64,000 bases of DNA from Gammaproteobacteria bacterium. GTDB taxonomy: Bacteria > Pseudomonadota > Gammaproteobacteria > GCA-001735895. Positions 53,770 through 64,000 of the stretch are shown in pieces (position 1 is the first letter of the stretch; each line of letters begins with the position of its first letter). The position numbers were made by a program, and so were the translations under genes. The stretch spans positions 1 to 64,000 of the forward strand of contig JABHSO010000013.1 of NCBI GenBank assembly GCA_018669845.1, written 5' to 3'. The notes under the pieces are model-generated. The model did no database searches and was not told the origin of the DNA. It worked only from the letters and a program-made list of their open reading frames with translations.

Positions 53770-54552
53770 TTAATCCGTTGAAATTGAAAAGTCATACTGC
53801 ATAATCAAAGGAGCATGATCAGAAAATCGCTGCTCCTTATAAACAGATGCCGTTTGTATTAAAGGTTTCAACTTAGGAGTCACAATTTGATAGTCGAGAC
53901 GCCAACCAACATTTTTATCCCAGGACTGCCCTCGATTTGACCACCAGGTATATAAATCTGCACCCGGCTCAACAACTCTAAAGGCATCCACAAAACCTAC
54001 GTTATCAAACAGATCGGTTAACCAGGCTCTTTCGTGCGGAAGAAACCCAGAGTTTTTCTGATTGGGTCGCCAGTTTTTTAAATCAATTTCTTTATGCGCA
54101 ATATTCCAGTCACCACAAATTATAAATTCACGTCGTTTTCTTTTTAATGATTGAAGGTGTAATTTAAAGCTGTGTAAAAATCGTTCTTTTGATTCCTGCC
54201 GATGTTCACCTGAAGAACCTGAGGGCGCATACAAAGAAATAAAGGAAATATTTTTAAAGCGAAATTCCAGATAACGCCCCTCATTATCAAACTCACTGGC
54301 ACCGTATCCCCGAATTATTTCCAACGGTTTGAGTTTTGAATAAATGGCCGTACCGCTATAACCTTTTTTCTGCGCATCGAAATAAGCCGTGACATAACCC
54401 GCAGGGTGAAACACTTCATCTTCAAGCTGATCAATTTGAGCTTTGGTTTCCTGTATACAAATAATATCAGCCTGCTGGTCTTGAACCCAGTCAAAGAAAC
54501 CTTTACGTGCAGCCGCACGAATACCATTTGTATTTACCGAAATAACTTTCAT
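53770..54552 (-). CDS. xthA: exodeoxyribonuclease III family (AP endonuclease)
   Basis: 260 residues. Endonuclease/exonuclease/phosphatase fold: VISVNTNGIRAAARKG, the metal-binding Glu in IQETKAQ, the tyrosine in ISLYAPSG, GDWNIAH with catalytic Asp and Asn, and RFSDHAPL with the final Asp-His. It cleaves DNA at abasic sites in base-excision repair. Adjacent divergent to pyrE, a common gammaproteobacterial arrangement where crc or xthA lies beside pyrE. Confidence 0.93.
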   Translation of the reverse strand: MKVISVNTNGIRAAARKGFFDWVQDQQADIICIQETKAQIDQLEDEVFHPAGYVTAYFDAQKKGYSGTAIYSKLKPLEIIRGYGASEFDNEGRYLEFRFKNISFISLYAPSGSSGEHRQESKERFLHSFKLHLQSLKRKRREFIICGDWNIAHKEIDLKNWRPNQKNSGFLPHERAWLTDLFDNVGFVDAFRVVEPGADLYTWWSNRGQSWDKNVGWRLDYQIVTPKLKPLIQTASVYKEQRFSDHAPLIMQYDFSISTD

Positions 54553-54659
54553 TTATTGGAACAACAATATTAAAGAAAAATAAGATTTCCGACGGGAAAA
54601 ACCAGCCGATAGGAGAATGATCGGTTATGATACATCGAAAGCGAATCAACAGGTGAACT

Positions 54660-55298
54660 ATGCTCGAATTTCAACATCAATTTCTCGATTATTGCATCCA
54701 AAGAGGTGTACTCAAGTTTGGTGAATTTACTCTAAAATCAGGCAGAATCAGTCCTTATTTTTTTAATGCAGGCCTGTTTAATACTGGCAAAGACATGGAT
54801 TCTCTGGGCAAATTTTATGCCCAGGCAATCACTCATGCAGAGATAGATTTTGATGTAATCTTCGGCCCCGCCTACAAAGGTATTCCGTTAGCTGCCATAA
54901 CATCCAGCAGCCTGTATCAAAATTTTCAAATTGACAAATCCTACGCCTATGACAGAAAAGAAAAAAAGGATCATGGGGAAGGCGGGTTGATTGTCGGCGC
55001 TGAAATAACAGGTGATGTTTTAATAATTGATGATGTTATCACTGCAGGCACAGCCATTCGTCAATCGATGAAACTCATAGACTCACTAGGCGCAAAAGTA
55101 ACCTCCGTCACCATTGCTCTGGACAGACAGGAAAAAGGTCAGGGAGAACTCTCTGCCATTCAGGAGCTTCAGCAGGAAGGAGTCAACGTGATACCGATCA
55201 TCAAACTGGCCGACATCATGAGTTACCTTGAACAGAGCGGAGATTCAAAACAGCTTGAAGCGGTACAACAATACCGTGAACTTTATGGTATAGCTTAA
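54660..55298 (+). CDS. pyrE: orotate phosphoribosyltransferase
   Basis: 212 residues, the normal size. LKSGRISPYFFNAGLF near the N-terminus, FGPAYKGIPLA, and the PRPP motif VLIIDDVITAGTAI are all present, plus the catalytic-loop Lys/Glu (RKEKKDHGEGG). It converts orotate and PRPP to OMP in pyrimidine synthesis. AGGTG lies just before the ATG. Confidence 0.97.
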   Translation: MLEFQHQFLDYCIQRGVLKFGEFTLKSGRISPYFFNAGLFNTGKDMDSLGKFYAQAITHAEIDFDVIFGPAYKGIPLAAITSSSLYQNFQIDKSYAYDRKEKKDHGEGGLIVGAEITGDVLIIDDVITAGTAIRQSMKLIDSLGAKVTSVTIALDRQEKGQGELSAIQELQQEGVNVIPIIKLADIMSYLEQSGDSKQLEAVQQYRELYGIA

Positions 55299-55330
55299 AG
55301 TCCTGAATTTAGTTCTGATCAAAACATATT

Positions 55331-55357
55331 CACCACGAAGGCACGATGAACACGAAG
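55331..55357. repeat. single CACCACGAAG-type repeat unit
   Basis: CACCACGAAGGCACGATGAACACGAAG-like unit related to the pair at 50661-50817, in the left-arm orientation, with no inverted partner. Located between pyrE and the REP-like repeat at 55401. Confidence 0.65.
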
Positions 55358-55400
55358 AAAAACCAATAACATGAATGGCTATATATAAAAATATAGCCTT

Positions 55401-55467
55401 GTAGGGTGCGCCGTGCGCACCATTGGCGTTGGTACTGAAATTTCTTGGTGCGCGCGGCGCACCCTAC
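55401..55467. repeat. REP-like palindromic repeat, copy 4
   Basis: Left arm 55401-55422 (GTAGGGTGCGCCGTGCGC...) and right arm 55446-55467 (...GGCGCACCCTAC) are inverted 22-bp copies with one mismatch. Same head-to-head arrangement as copies 1 and 2. Confidence 0.85.
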
Positions 55468-55564
55468 TAAATACTAAATGCCCCTTCGTAACTTCATGGT
55501 GAATTACCTACCCCTGAACTCATCAAAAATCGGAACCATTGACAGCTGTTTCGGTCACAACACT

Positions 55565-56353
55565 ATGTCATCTTTAAAACCGATCTATTGGGCAAAATAC
55601 CTCTGGCTGTTTGTTATTAGCCTGACAGCCTTGTTAGCTCAATCTTTACTCGCAAGTGAAGCTATCACAGTAAAAAGCGGGGTATATCAAACGGCTGTTA
55701 TCGAACTGTACACGTCTGAAGGTTGCAGCAGCTGCCCTCCAGCTGATCGATGGCTAAACCAGTTAACTAAAATACCCACGAAAGAACTGAATAAACTGAT
55801 TCTTGCCTTTCACGTGGATTACTGGGATTACATTGGCTGGAAAGATATTTTTGCTAATCCTGCTCATACCAATAGACAACGTCATTTAGCCAGACTAAAT
55901 CAGCAAAACAGTGTTTATACACCTGAATTTTTCGTTAACGGCTTAGAGGCTCGCGGCACACAAAGTGTTATCAACAAAATTCAATCAACTAATAAGATTT
56001 TATCTACCATTGATCTGGCACTGACTTTTCAACAGCAGGATAATAAAATTCTACTCACGTTATCCAGCCAGTTTGATCCCGAGTTTTTAAAGTTTGTAAG
56101 ATTTGTTGTTTATGAAAATAACTTAAGCAGCCAGGTTGAAAAAGGAGAAAATGCCGGGAAAAATTTACACCACCAACAGGTAGTTCGTTATCTTAGTCCC
56201 AAGAAAACCTTAAAATCTAAAATATCTCACCAGATAAAAATCAAACCCGAATGGAATGTAAGCCAACTTGGTGTAGGAGCCTTTGTTCAGTCTAAAAGCG
56301 GTACTCATTTTCAGGCTGTTTCCAGCCTGCTAACACCTCAAACCCAAAAATAA
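55565..56353 (+). CDS. DUF1223 domain protein, exported thioredoxin-like fold
   Basis: 262 residues from the ATG at 55565, which places a signal peptide (LWLFVISLTALLAQSLLA) at the N-terminus; frames up to 29 codons longer exist, and none has a clear ribosome binding site. DUF1223 motif: VIELYTSEGCSSCPPADRWL, with a CxxC pair, then HVDYWDYIGWKDIFANP and YTPEFFVNG. The fold is thioredoxin-like and the family may act in periplasmic redox chemistry, but no function is established. Confidence 0.85.
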   Translation: MSSLKPIYWAKYLWLFVISLTALLAQSLLASEAITVKSGVYQTAVIELYTSEGCSSCPPADRWLNQLTKIPTKELNKLILAFHVDYWDYIGWKDIFANPAHTNRQRHLARLNQQNSVYTPEFFVNGLEARGTQSVINKIQSTNKILSTIDLALTFQQQDNKILLTLSSQFDPEFLKFVRFVVYENNLSSQVEKGENAGKNLHHQQVVRYLSPKKTLKSKISHQIKIKPEWNVSQLGVGAFVQSKSGTHFQAVSSLLTPQTQK

Positions 56354-56519
56354 TTACAGGCTTTAGAGTACAAAATTATGGATTCAGTCTATTATTGAGT
56401 TAATACACAAATATATGTAATAATCATCTAAAAGCATTACATTCTAAACTCAAGCCAAGAATGCATATTTTCAACAATTATATTTATAAAATAAGTTCCA
56501 TCGGACAAATTTTGACATC

Positions 56520-57248
56520 ATGATCAGCAGAGTATTTTCTGTCAGACCAACCTCAATTTTGTATTGTCTAATCTTTAGTCAATTTCTGGCTTTACCTGCT
56601 TATTCAGCTCAATTGTATAAATGGGTCGATGAAAATGGTCAGATTCGTTACAGCGACAACATTACTTCCGATCAGTCCAAAAAGGCATTTCAAACTCTTA
56701 CTCCAGACGGAAGAGTTCTCTCCACGAAAGAAGCATCCAAACCTCCCGAGCAAATTAGAGAAGAGCGCGCTGAAAAAAACAGGCAGGCGGAAGAGTTGCG
56801 CATAAAAGCCGAAGTAAACGCCCGACTTGCCGCGATGCAGGAACATCATGACAACGTACTTCTCATGACCTTCACCAATGAAAAGGAAATTTTAGTAGCT
56901 CAGGACGAACGTCTTTCCGTTATTGACTCTGTTATCCAGTTACTGAAGAAAAACATTAATACGGAACAGGAAAAATTGCAGAAAGAAGAAGCACGAGCAA
57001 AGGCTCTTTACCTGGATAAAAACCTACCCGTGCCGGGTGGTCAGGCTCAAAAAATCGAATATTTTACTGAAAAAGTCCTGACCAAGCAGCAACACCTGAG
57101 CCTTAAAATTGATGAACGCGACAAAGTTAAACAACAATATATTCAGGATCTAATCCGATACAGGGAATTAACTAAATTGAAAAAGCAAAAGAATTTAGCC
57201 GATGAGGCAGAAAAAGCTCGCCTCAAAGAAGAGAGCTTTTACAAGTAA
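56520..57248 (+). CDS. DUF4124 domain periplasmic protein with coiled coil
   Basis: 242 residues. Signal peptide ending ALPAYSA, then the DUF4124 motif AQLYKWVDENGQIRYSDN near residues 30-47, then a long charged coiled coil (about 75-240, rich in Glu, Lys and Gln). Common in gammaproteobacteria, function unknown, presumably envelope-associated. Convergent with argB, 4 bases apart. Confidence 0.88.
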   Translation: MISRVFSVRPTSILYCLIFSQFLALPAYSAQLYKWVDENGQIRYSDNITSDQSKKAFQTLTPDGRVLSTKEASKPPEQIREERAEKNRQAEELRIKAEVNARLAAMQEHHDNVLLMTFTNEKEILVAQDERLSVIDSVIQLLKKNINTEQEKLQKEEARAKALYLDKNLPVPGGQAQKIEYFTEKVLTKQQHLSLKIDERDKVKQQYIQDLIRYRELTKLKKQKNLADEAEKARLKEESFYK

Positions 57249-57252
57249 TCAA

Positions 57253-58598
<1,346 letters not shown>

Positions 58599-58601
58599 TT
58601 T

Positions 58602-59807
58602 TTAGTTTCTGGAAGATTTAAATAATTCGGTGATTATATCAATAAGCTCAACTGCTATTAAGCTTTTTGGTTTGAGAGATAACTGCTTAGAGCCATTATT
58701 CCAATACACGTTCAAGGCATTATTTTCTACCTCAAAACCCGACTCAGGATCATCAACCCTGTTGGCAGCTATTAAATCCAGCTTTTTATTTTTCAATTTA
58801 CCCTGTGCATACTGTTCAAGATGACTGGTTTCCGCTGCAAAACCGACGCAGAAGGGTTTATTTACCAATGCTGCAACCGATGCAAGAATATCTTCTGTTT
58901 TCACCAGCTTCAGGTTCATTTCATCGTCTGATTTTTTTATTTTCTCTGCAGCTATACTTTCCATTCGATAATCGGCCACGGCAGCAGTTGCTATAAAAAT
59001 ATCCTGCTCATTAATATTTTCCATAACTTGCTGATACATTTCATCTGCGCTCTGGCATGCCAATAATGTAACGGGTTGTGGCGATTGCAGACAAACGGGG
59101 CCGGATACCAGCGTTACGTCAGCACCTGCATTTATTGCTGCTTGCACAACTGCGTAACCCATTTTCCCCGAACTGCGATTAGAGATATAACGCACAGGAT
59201 CTATAGCTTCACGGGTAGGACCCGCAGTAATCATAACTTTGCACCCGCTTAAAGATCCGGGTTTCATTACTTGCACAACATGCTGCAGCAAATCTTCAGC
59301 TTCAAGCATTCGACCAGGCCCCGTTTCACCACAGGCCTGATCACCCACATCGGGCCCCCAGATTTGAACACCTCTCTGTTGAAGGGTCTGGATATTTTTT
59401 AATGTTGCCGGGTTCTGAAACATTTGCTGATTCATCGCGGGAGCAACAGCAATTTTACTTTTTGTCGCCAGCGAGATTGTTAACAATAAATTATCTGCAT
59501 AACCATCTGCAAGTTTAGCCAGTGTATCCGCTGTCGCAGGTGCAATAACGAGTAAATCAGCCCAACGCGCTAACTCAATATGATCCATCGCATTTTGCGC
59601 ATCAGCTTCGAACAGTTCGTTATAAACCGGATTGCCCGTTAAAGCCTGAAAGGTCAAAGGTTGAATAAATTCTTTAGCCGCATCTGTCATCACCACCCGC
59701 ACATCTGCTCCCTGTTTTTTAAGCAGGCGACAAAATTCAGCCGCTTTATAAGCAGCAATTCCACCAGTAACGCCTAACAGAATATTTTTATTGTTTAAAC
59801 TTAACAT
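58602..59807 (-). CDS. coaBC: bifunctional phosphopantothenoylcysteine decarboxylase / phosphopantothenate-cysteine ligase
   Basis: 401 residues. CoaC half (1-190): [20 protein letters not shown], the active-site His in [18 protein letters not shown], and the substrate clamp [10 protein letters not shown]. CoaB half (190-401): [26 protein letters not shown], and the [18 protein letters not shown] Lys region. Two consecutive steps of coenzyme A synthesis from phosphopantothenate. Divergent from radC, a standard gammaproteobacterial pair. Confidence 0.97.
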   Translation of the reverse strand: MLSLNNKNILLGVTGGIAAYKAAEFCRLLKKQGADVRVVMTDAAKEFIQPLTFQALTGNPVYNELFEADAQNAMDHIELARWADLLVIAPATADTLAKLADGYADNLLLTISLATKSKIAVAPAMNQQMFQNPATLKNIQTLQQRGVQIWGPDVGDQACGETGPGRMLEAEDLLQHVVQVMKPGSLSGCKVMITAGPTREAIDPVRYISNRSSGKMGYAVVQAAINAGADVTLVSGPVCLQSPQPVTLLACQSADEMYQQVMENINEQDIFIATAAVADYRMESIAAEKIKKSDDEMNLKLVKTEDILASVAALVNKPFCVGFAAETSHLEQYAQGKLKNKKLDLIAANRVDDPESGFEVENNALNVYWNNGSKQLSLKPKSLIAVELIDIITELFKSSRN

Positions 59808-59856
59808 TTGGTCTATTTTACAGAATCTTTATGGAATCAAAACAAAGGATTGTGAC

Positions 59857-60528
59857 ATGCCAATAACGAACTGGCCAATGGAAGAACGGCCACGTGAAAA
59901 ACTTCTACTTAAAGGTGCTAGCAGCCTGTCTGATGCTGAGCTACTCGCTATCTTCTTACGTACCGGCATCAAAGGCAAATCGGCCGTCGATTTATCTCGT
60001 GATCTGTTAAATAATTTTGGCTCATTAAGAGCATTGCTCACCAGCTCTCAAACAGAGTTTTGCAGTCATAAAGGTCTCGGACCTGCTAAATTCACCCAGT
60101 TGCAGGCGGTTCTGGAAATGGCAAAACGTCATTTAGGGGAAACTCTTAAACGAGACAATGCTCTCAACAGCCCGACTCAAACACGTCTTTACCTGCAATC
60201 TGTCATGAGAGATTATGAGCACGAAGTGTTTGGCTGCCTGATGCTCGATAACAAACATCGAGTAATCATTTTCAGAGAATTATTCAAAGGCAGCATCAGT
60301 AGTGCAAGTGTTTATCCACGAGAAGTTGTAAAACAGGCTTTAGCCGATAATGCAGCTGCAGTCATACTCGCTCATAACCACCCTTCGGGTATTGCAGAAC
60401 CCAGTCAATCTGATATTCACATTACCAAACGGCTGACCCAGGCACTTGAACTGGTTGATATTAGAGTTCTTGACCATTTGATTATTGGTGATGAAGTAGT
60501 ATGTTTTTCAGAGCGAGGGCTTATTTAA
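59857..60528 (+). CDS. radC: RadC family JAB-domain protein
   Basis: 223 residues from the ATG at 59857 (AAAGGA upstream; the family begins with [17 protein letters not shown]); the frame extends 22 codons earlier. A helix-hairpin-helix region ([14 protein letters not shown]) is followed by a JAB/MPN metal-binding domain: [15 protein letters not shown] and [18 protein letters not shown] with the metal His, His and Asp. Despite its name it has no proven repair role. Confidence 0.95.
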   Translation: MPITNWPMEERPREKLLLKGASSLSDAELLAIFLRTGIKGKSAVDLSRDLLNNFGSLRALLTSSQTEFCSHKGLGPAKFTQLQAVLEMAKRHLGETLKRDNALNSPTQTRLYLQSVMRDYEHEVFGCLMLDNKHRVIIFRELFKGSISSASVYPREVVKQALADNAAAVILAHNHPSGIAEPSQSDIHITKRLTQALELVDIRVLDHLIIGDEVVCFSERGLI

Positions 60529-60545
60529 AATCATCAATCAGCCCA

Positions 60546-61142
60546 TTACTTAATCTCTTTAATACGATAATTCACTTTATCCAATAATGGTTTAAATCGT
60601 TTTTTTGCGGCACGTTTGTTAAGCAAATAAACACCGACACTCAGTAGTGCACAAAATGAGTAATAGATTTTCAATTGCAATGTTAGTTGCGGAATGCCCA
60701 GACTATCTACAGTTGCACCAGCAGTAATTAAAATGATTGCTACCATCAGAGGCAAGATGTACCACAGTGCAACAGATTCAAGAAGCTTCTTTTGATTCTC
60801 TAACTTTACTTTTTCAATCAACAAAAAACTCAGAATGCTGTCATTTTTTTGTACATTAACTTTTTTTGCTTTGATTAATTTATAAGGTATAAACAGACAG
60901 GCAAGAATTGCTACCCATAAACCGACTGACTGCATAAGGCTAACAGAATAAACCAGCTTCCAGCCCCATACTGGAATCAGTAATAAAGCTATTGAAACTT
61001 CAAGAATATCACGACGTTTAATAGATTTATCCAGTTTACAGGTTTCTCTTTGAAGGATTTCAAGCACCGTAGCTAACTGCTCATGTTTAACAGGCTTTTT
61101 CATTTCACTGTCCCAACCTGCTTTCAAATCATCTAACATCAT
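60546..61142 (-). CDS. membrane partner of the ECF sigma factor (possible anti-sigma)
   Basis: 198 residues. A cytoplasmic N-terminal helical region of about 45 residues (LKAGWDSEMKKPVK) precedes four hydrophobic segments (VSIALLLIPVWGWKLVY, VGLWVAILACLFIPY, LPLMVAIILITAGATVD, IYYSFCALLSVGVYLL). No zinc anti-sigma motif (H-x3-C-x2-C) is seen. The ATG overlaps the sigma factor stop by four bases, so it is coupled to it and probably restrains it or senses for it (inference). Confidence 0.65.
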   Translation of the reverse strand: MMLDDLKAGWDSEMKKPVKHEQLATVLEILQRETCKLDKSIKRRDILEVSIALLLIPVWGWKLVYSVSLMQSVGLWVAILACLFIPYKLIKAKKVNVQKNDSILSFLLIEKVKLENQKKLLESVALWYILPLMVAIILITAGATVDSLGIPQLTLQLKIYYSFCALLSVGVYLLNKRAAKKRFKPLLDKVNYRIKEIK

Positions 61143-61621
61143 TTTTCTTCACCTATGTATTGATCTTCAAATGTTGTTTTAATGCGTTTGATGCGTAGTC
61201 GCACTGCATTCGCACTAATGCCCACAACCTCAGTAATTTCCTCAGAAGTAAAACCATCCAGATACATCATTAAAATATTTGCATCCGTATCACTTAAGGT
61301 ATTCATAAAACTATTCAGTATTTCTGCCTGACAGTTTTCCTGACCTGACTGGCTCTCAGGTTTTATCACCTCAGACAAAACTTGTTGTAATTCTTTATGT
61401 TTGATTGACTTGCTCACGAAAGTACAAGCAGTATTCAAAGCAACTTTATATAACCAGGTTTCTATAGAAGATTGACCTTTAAATGAACTGTAACTACGCC
61501 ATAGCTGCATCAGGATCTCCTGGTATATATCTTCAAAATCATGATTCTGGCAATAGCGAGAGGCGATATACCGAATTCGCCCCTGGTTATTCTCTATTAC
61601 CTGCTCAAACTCTTTATACAT
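61139..61621 (-). CDS. ECF-type RNA polymerase sigma factor
   Basis: 160 residues. Region 2 (about 10-75) includes FEDIYQEILMQLWRSYSSFKG and ETWLYKVALNTAC; region 4 (about 100-155) includes LSDTDANILMMYLDGFTSEEI and ISANAVRLRIKRIK. There is no sigma 1.1 or region 3. Paired with the membrane protein gene it overlaps. Its regulon is unknown. Confidence 0.9.
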   Translation of the reverse strand: MYKEFEQVIENNQGRIRYIASRYCQNHDFEDIYQEILMQLWRSYSSFKGQSSIETWLYKVALNTACTFVSKSIKHKELQQVLSEVIKPESQSGQENCQAEILNSFMNTLSDTDANILMMYLDGFTSEEITEVVGISANAVRLRIKRIKTTFEDQYIGEEK

Positions 61622-61770
61622 AATTAACCTGTTGATATTGATGATTAATAGTTTCGATAACTATAGGATTAGTCTGAATTGAAACAGGTTTATGTCAAAG
61701 ACAATAATTTTTATTGAGGTCGGGGCATTGAAGATGTGCATTATTGCTGCACAACACAAAAAAATGATTA

Positions 61771-63378
61771 TCAGGAGCTACAGGACAACATTGAACAGCC
61801 TGCCCGATGACGCGCCCATTCGGGTCTTTTTGCTGAATAGATTTCCTTTTCAGGCTGATCATCGTAAGGTTTTCTTAATACATCCAGAAGTTCATGTACC
61901 ATCGAGTAATCACCCTCATTGGCTTTGTCTATCGCTTGTTGAGCCAGGTAGTTTCTCAGGACATACTTAGGGTTTACCTTATTCATCTGCTGCTTTCTAT
62001 CCAGTTCAGACAGGTTTGAAGCTACAGCACATTCTTTATAACTCCTTAACCAGGACTTAAACTGCGTGAGATAATATTCATCTACCTGCTCTGACCGATA
62101 CCAGGCTTTATCGAAAATACCGTGCAGTATCAAATCGTCCATAATGTCTAATTCAACTAACTCAAGTTCCGATAAACCTCTAAAAAATAAAGTCATGTCG
62201 GTTTCGATTTCTTCCAGTAGTTTAAATAATTTACTGATTAATTTTTCAATTTCCCCGGAGCTATGTGCAAAACCCAACTTGGCAGCCATCATGTTATTCC
62301 ATTGCTGCTGATAATAATCCCGGTAGTGCTGCAATATTTTTTCCAGCGGAGCTGTGTCATTGATCAACGGATAAATAGCTTCTGCTAATTGCAATAAATT
62401 CCATAAAGCAATCTCACTTTGATTTTCAAATCGATAACGACGACCGTTGGCATCCGTGGTATTGGGAGTCCAGCCCGGATCATAATCTTCCAGCCATCCA
62501 TAAGGCCCATAATCGATTGTCAGCCCCAAAATTGACATATTGTCAGTATTCATCACACCATGAACAAAACCTACACGCATCCAGTGAATCACCATATCAG
62601 CAGTTGTAGTACACACTTCTTTAAACCATGTCAGGTAACTATTTTCATCTGAAAGGTTGAGGTGAGGAAAATCAGTTTCAATGGTGTAATCTAGTAATTT
62701 CTTTAAATTATTTACATCATTTTGAGCCGAAAGAATTTGAAAGTTTCCAAAGCGAGTAAAGCTCGGAGCCACCCGGCAAACAACAGCACCTAACTCATTT
62801 TCAAGATGTCCATCGTAGAACATATCACGAACTACTTTTTCACCGGTCAAAGCCAGGGTTAAAGCACGAGTTGTCGGCACACCCAGATGAAACATTGCTT
62901 CACTGCATAAAAATTCTCGCAGTGAGGAACGTAAAACAGCCAAACCATCTGCTGTTCTGGAATAAGGCGTTGGCCCCGCCCCTTTTAACTGAAGACTCCA
63001 GCGTTTGTTATTCTGCGTGATGACGTCACCCAGAATTATTGCTCTGCCATCACCTAACTGTCCTGCCCAGTTACCAAACTGATGCCCGCCATAACACATG
63101 GCATAAGCACTCATACCGGGCAATAATTTATTGCCCACAAATAATTGAATAAACTCATCATCATGCATGAGCTGTTTATCCAGGTTTAGTTCTTCCAGCA
63201 TTTCTGTGGAAGCGACAACAAGACTAGGATTACTGACTTTAGTAGGTTCAACAAATGAGAAGCAGGCATTTTTTACCTGCCTACGAGAGTTTTTCAGAAC
63301 GGGGTCAGCAGGCAGTCGATCGATAAACCGGTTATCAAAAACAAGTTCCTGTAAAGAAAGTTTCAAGGTATTTTTCAT
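61771..63378 (-). CDS. selO: protein adenylyltransferase SelO (YdiU)
   Basis: 535 residues. Pseudokinase fold that transfers AMP to protein Ser, Thr or Tyr: GQLGDGRAIILGD, the Lys in SLQLKGAGPTPYSR, ADGLAVLRSSLREFL, MRVGFVHGVMNTDNMSI with the metal-binding Asn, and IDYGPYGWLEDYDP as the DFG-like Asp. The C-terminus ends SCSS, with Cys533 in the position that is selenocysteine in eukaryotic SELENOO; here it is a plain TGT codon. Known from E. coli SelO to AMPylate proteins including redox factors. Confidence 0.95.
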   Translation of the reverse strand: MKNTLKLSLQELVFDNRFIDRLPADPVLKNSRRQVKNACFSFVEPTKVSNPSLVVASTEMLEELNLDKQLMHDDEFIQLFVGNKLLPGMSAYAMCYGGHQFGNWAGQLGDGRAIILGDVITQNNKRWSLQLKGAGPTPYSRTADGLAVLRSSLREFLCSEAMFHLGVPTTRALTLALTGEKVVRDMFYDGHLENELGAVVCRVAPSFTRFGNFQILSAQNDVNNLKKLLDYTIETDFPHLNLSDENSYLTWFKEVCTTTADMVIHWMRVGFVHGVMNTDNMSILGLTIDYGPYGWLEDYDPGWTPNTTDANGRRYRFENQSEIALWNLLQLAEAIYPLINDTAPLEKILQHYRDYYQQQWNNMMAAKLGFAHSSGEIEKLISKLFKLLEEIETDMTLFFRGLSELELVELDIMDDLILHGIFDKAWYRSEQVDEYYLTQFKSWLRSYKECAVASNLSELDRKQQMNKVNPKYVLRNYLAQQAIDKANEGDYSMVHELLDVLRKPYDDQPEKEIYSAKRPEWARHRAGCSMLSCSS

Positions 63379-63474
63379 GTTGATACCTTAACCCAAGTTT
63401 GGTTAAAATAATCAGCGATTAACTCAGGGATAATAGACCCTATCGGGTTGCCCGGCAGGTTTTGAAGCAACCTT

Positions 63475-64000
63475 CTATTTATTGCTCAGTGATAACTCAA
63501 GCCCATCCCGATAATATTTACAGGCGGCTTGTTGCTCATTTAATTCATCACTGTCCAGCAAGTTTGCCAGTTCGAAGCAGCTTTGAACACTGGGTCTGAT
63601 ACCGATACTGGCTTCCAGGTAATTTTGCGCCTTACCCCATAATTTAAGGCGAATACAGATACGCCCTAAAGCCAGTAATAATACATCGCTTGAGCCATAA
63701 TCCTGTAACCATTTTTCAGTGGTGGCTAACTGCACAGTAGTATCTTCTACCGGTAATCGCCCATAGTAATCAAGCAGATCGATATTCCACTGCTGATTTA
63801 TTGACTTGACCACTATTTGCTCAATCAATTTACTATCGCGGCTATAACGATTAACAAGGTCTATATAATGCAGAATCAGATCAGCCTGAGTCTGATATAC
63901 CTTTGGAATTTTTGCCCAGGCCTTGTCCAGTGATTCATCTTCCCTTTCTGCTGCCTCACTCAGACACCCGGTAAATGCTTTTATTTCCAGCTTTGCCAAC
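63475..64000 (-). CDS. hemY: HemY family protein, C-terminal part (runs off the window)
   Basis: Only the last 175 or so codons are inside the window; the frame is open at the right edge and has no start codon here (the first in-window codons are TTG GCA). Helical TPR-type repeats: LLALGRICIRLKLWGKAQNYLEASIGIRPSVQSCFEL and a final CKYYRDGLEL match the C-terminus of HemY, an inner-membrane protein encoded with hemX and hemCD in gammaproteobacteria. Its exact role in heme synthesis is unclear. Confidence 0.85.
   Translation of the reverse strand, partial: LAKLEIKAFTGCLSEAAEREDESLDKAWAKIPKVYQTQADLILHYIDLVNRYSRDSKLIEQIVVKSINQQWNIDLLDYYGRLPVEDTTVQLATTEKWLQDYGSSDVLLLALGRICIRLKLWGKAQNYLEASIGIRPSVQSCFELANLLDSDELNEQQAACKYYRDGLELSLSNK

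Noticed and set aside
24756-55467. CRISPR array.
   Set aside because: The repeats are isolated inverted pairs kilobases apart, with no regular spacers and no cas genes.
61771-61782. Selenocysteine at the C-terminus of SelO.
   Set aside because: The codon at that position is TGT (Cys); the only TGA is the final stop.

Overview
The window looks like chromosome from a gammaproteobacterium of moderately low GC content, probably aquatic. The evidence is the gene neighbourhoods typical of that class (glyQ-glyS-gmhB-plsC; radC / coaBC-dut-argB; xthA / pyrE; mpl-kinase-ubiX), the YheS-type ABC-F protein, DUF3581, YchJ, HemY and SelO. I cannot place it below class. No rRNA, tRNA or CRISPR array was seen.

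Region by region. 0-2.4 kb: a small membrane protein, a RIO kinase, a short peptide gene with a double-glycine-type leader and a repeated Asp-Pro-Ala-Lys/Arg-Phe core, and a lone cyclic-nucleotide-binding protein. 2.4-15.3 kb: a catabolic island with a GlxA-type regulator, a fused class III CoA-transferase with the DddD layout (catalytic Asp in one half only), a DMF-amidase-like protein, and on the opposite strand a heterotetrameric sarcosine-oxidase-type operon (B-D-A-G) ending in an MmgE/PrpD gene, with a divergent RpiR-family regulator. 15.3-19.8 kb: decayed accessory DNA holding a small inverted-repeat element, yraN, a duplicated-fold membrane protein, a hydrolase pseudogene with several lesions, a hemerythrin-like gene and a deleted IS66 transposase. 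19.8-29.7 kb: a divergent DUF1127/MocR pair, a frameshifted second hemerythrin-like gene, ychJ, recQ, yheS, DUF3581, a folded 162-bp repeat, and a tusA-dsrE2 pair sharing an operator-like sequence with a neighbouring TetR regulator.

29.7-38 kb: two very large signalling proteins. One is PhnD-like/PAS/GGDEF/EAL/CZB and the other is a lipoprotein TPR/histidine kinase/receiver/GGDEF. Both would act on cyclic di-GMP. 38-64 kb is mostly core housekeeping: a C-terminal-processing-type protease with a predicted outer-membrane partner; phospholipid and heptose genes; both glycyl-tRNA synthetase subunits; peptidoglycan recycling (mpl, ampG); ubiX; a thioredoxin; hemL; xthA; pyrE; argB; dut; coaBC; radC; an ECF sigma factor with a membrane partner; selO; and the 3' end of hemY.

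Short palindromic repeats based on GTAGGGTGCGCC...GGCGCACCCTAC occur at four intergenic sites, and a second family based on CACCACGAAG occurs at two. The most promising places for new biology are the 2.4-15.3 kb catabolic island, the 64-residue leader/repeat peptide, and the TetR-tusA-dsrE2 circuit.
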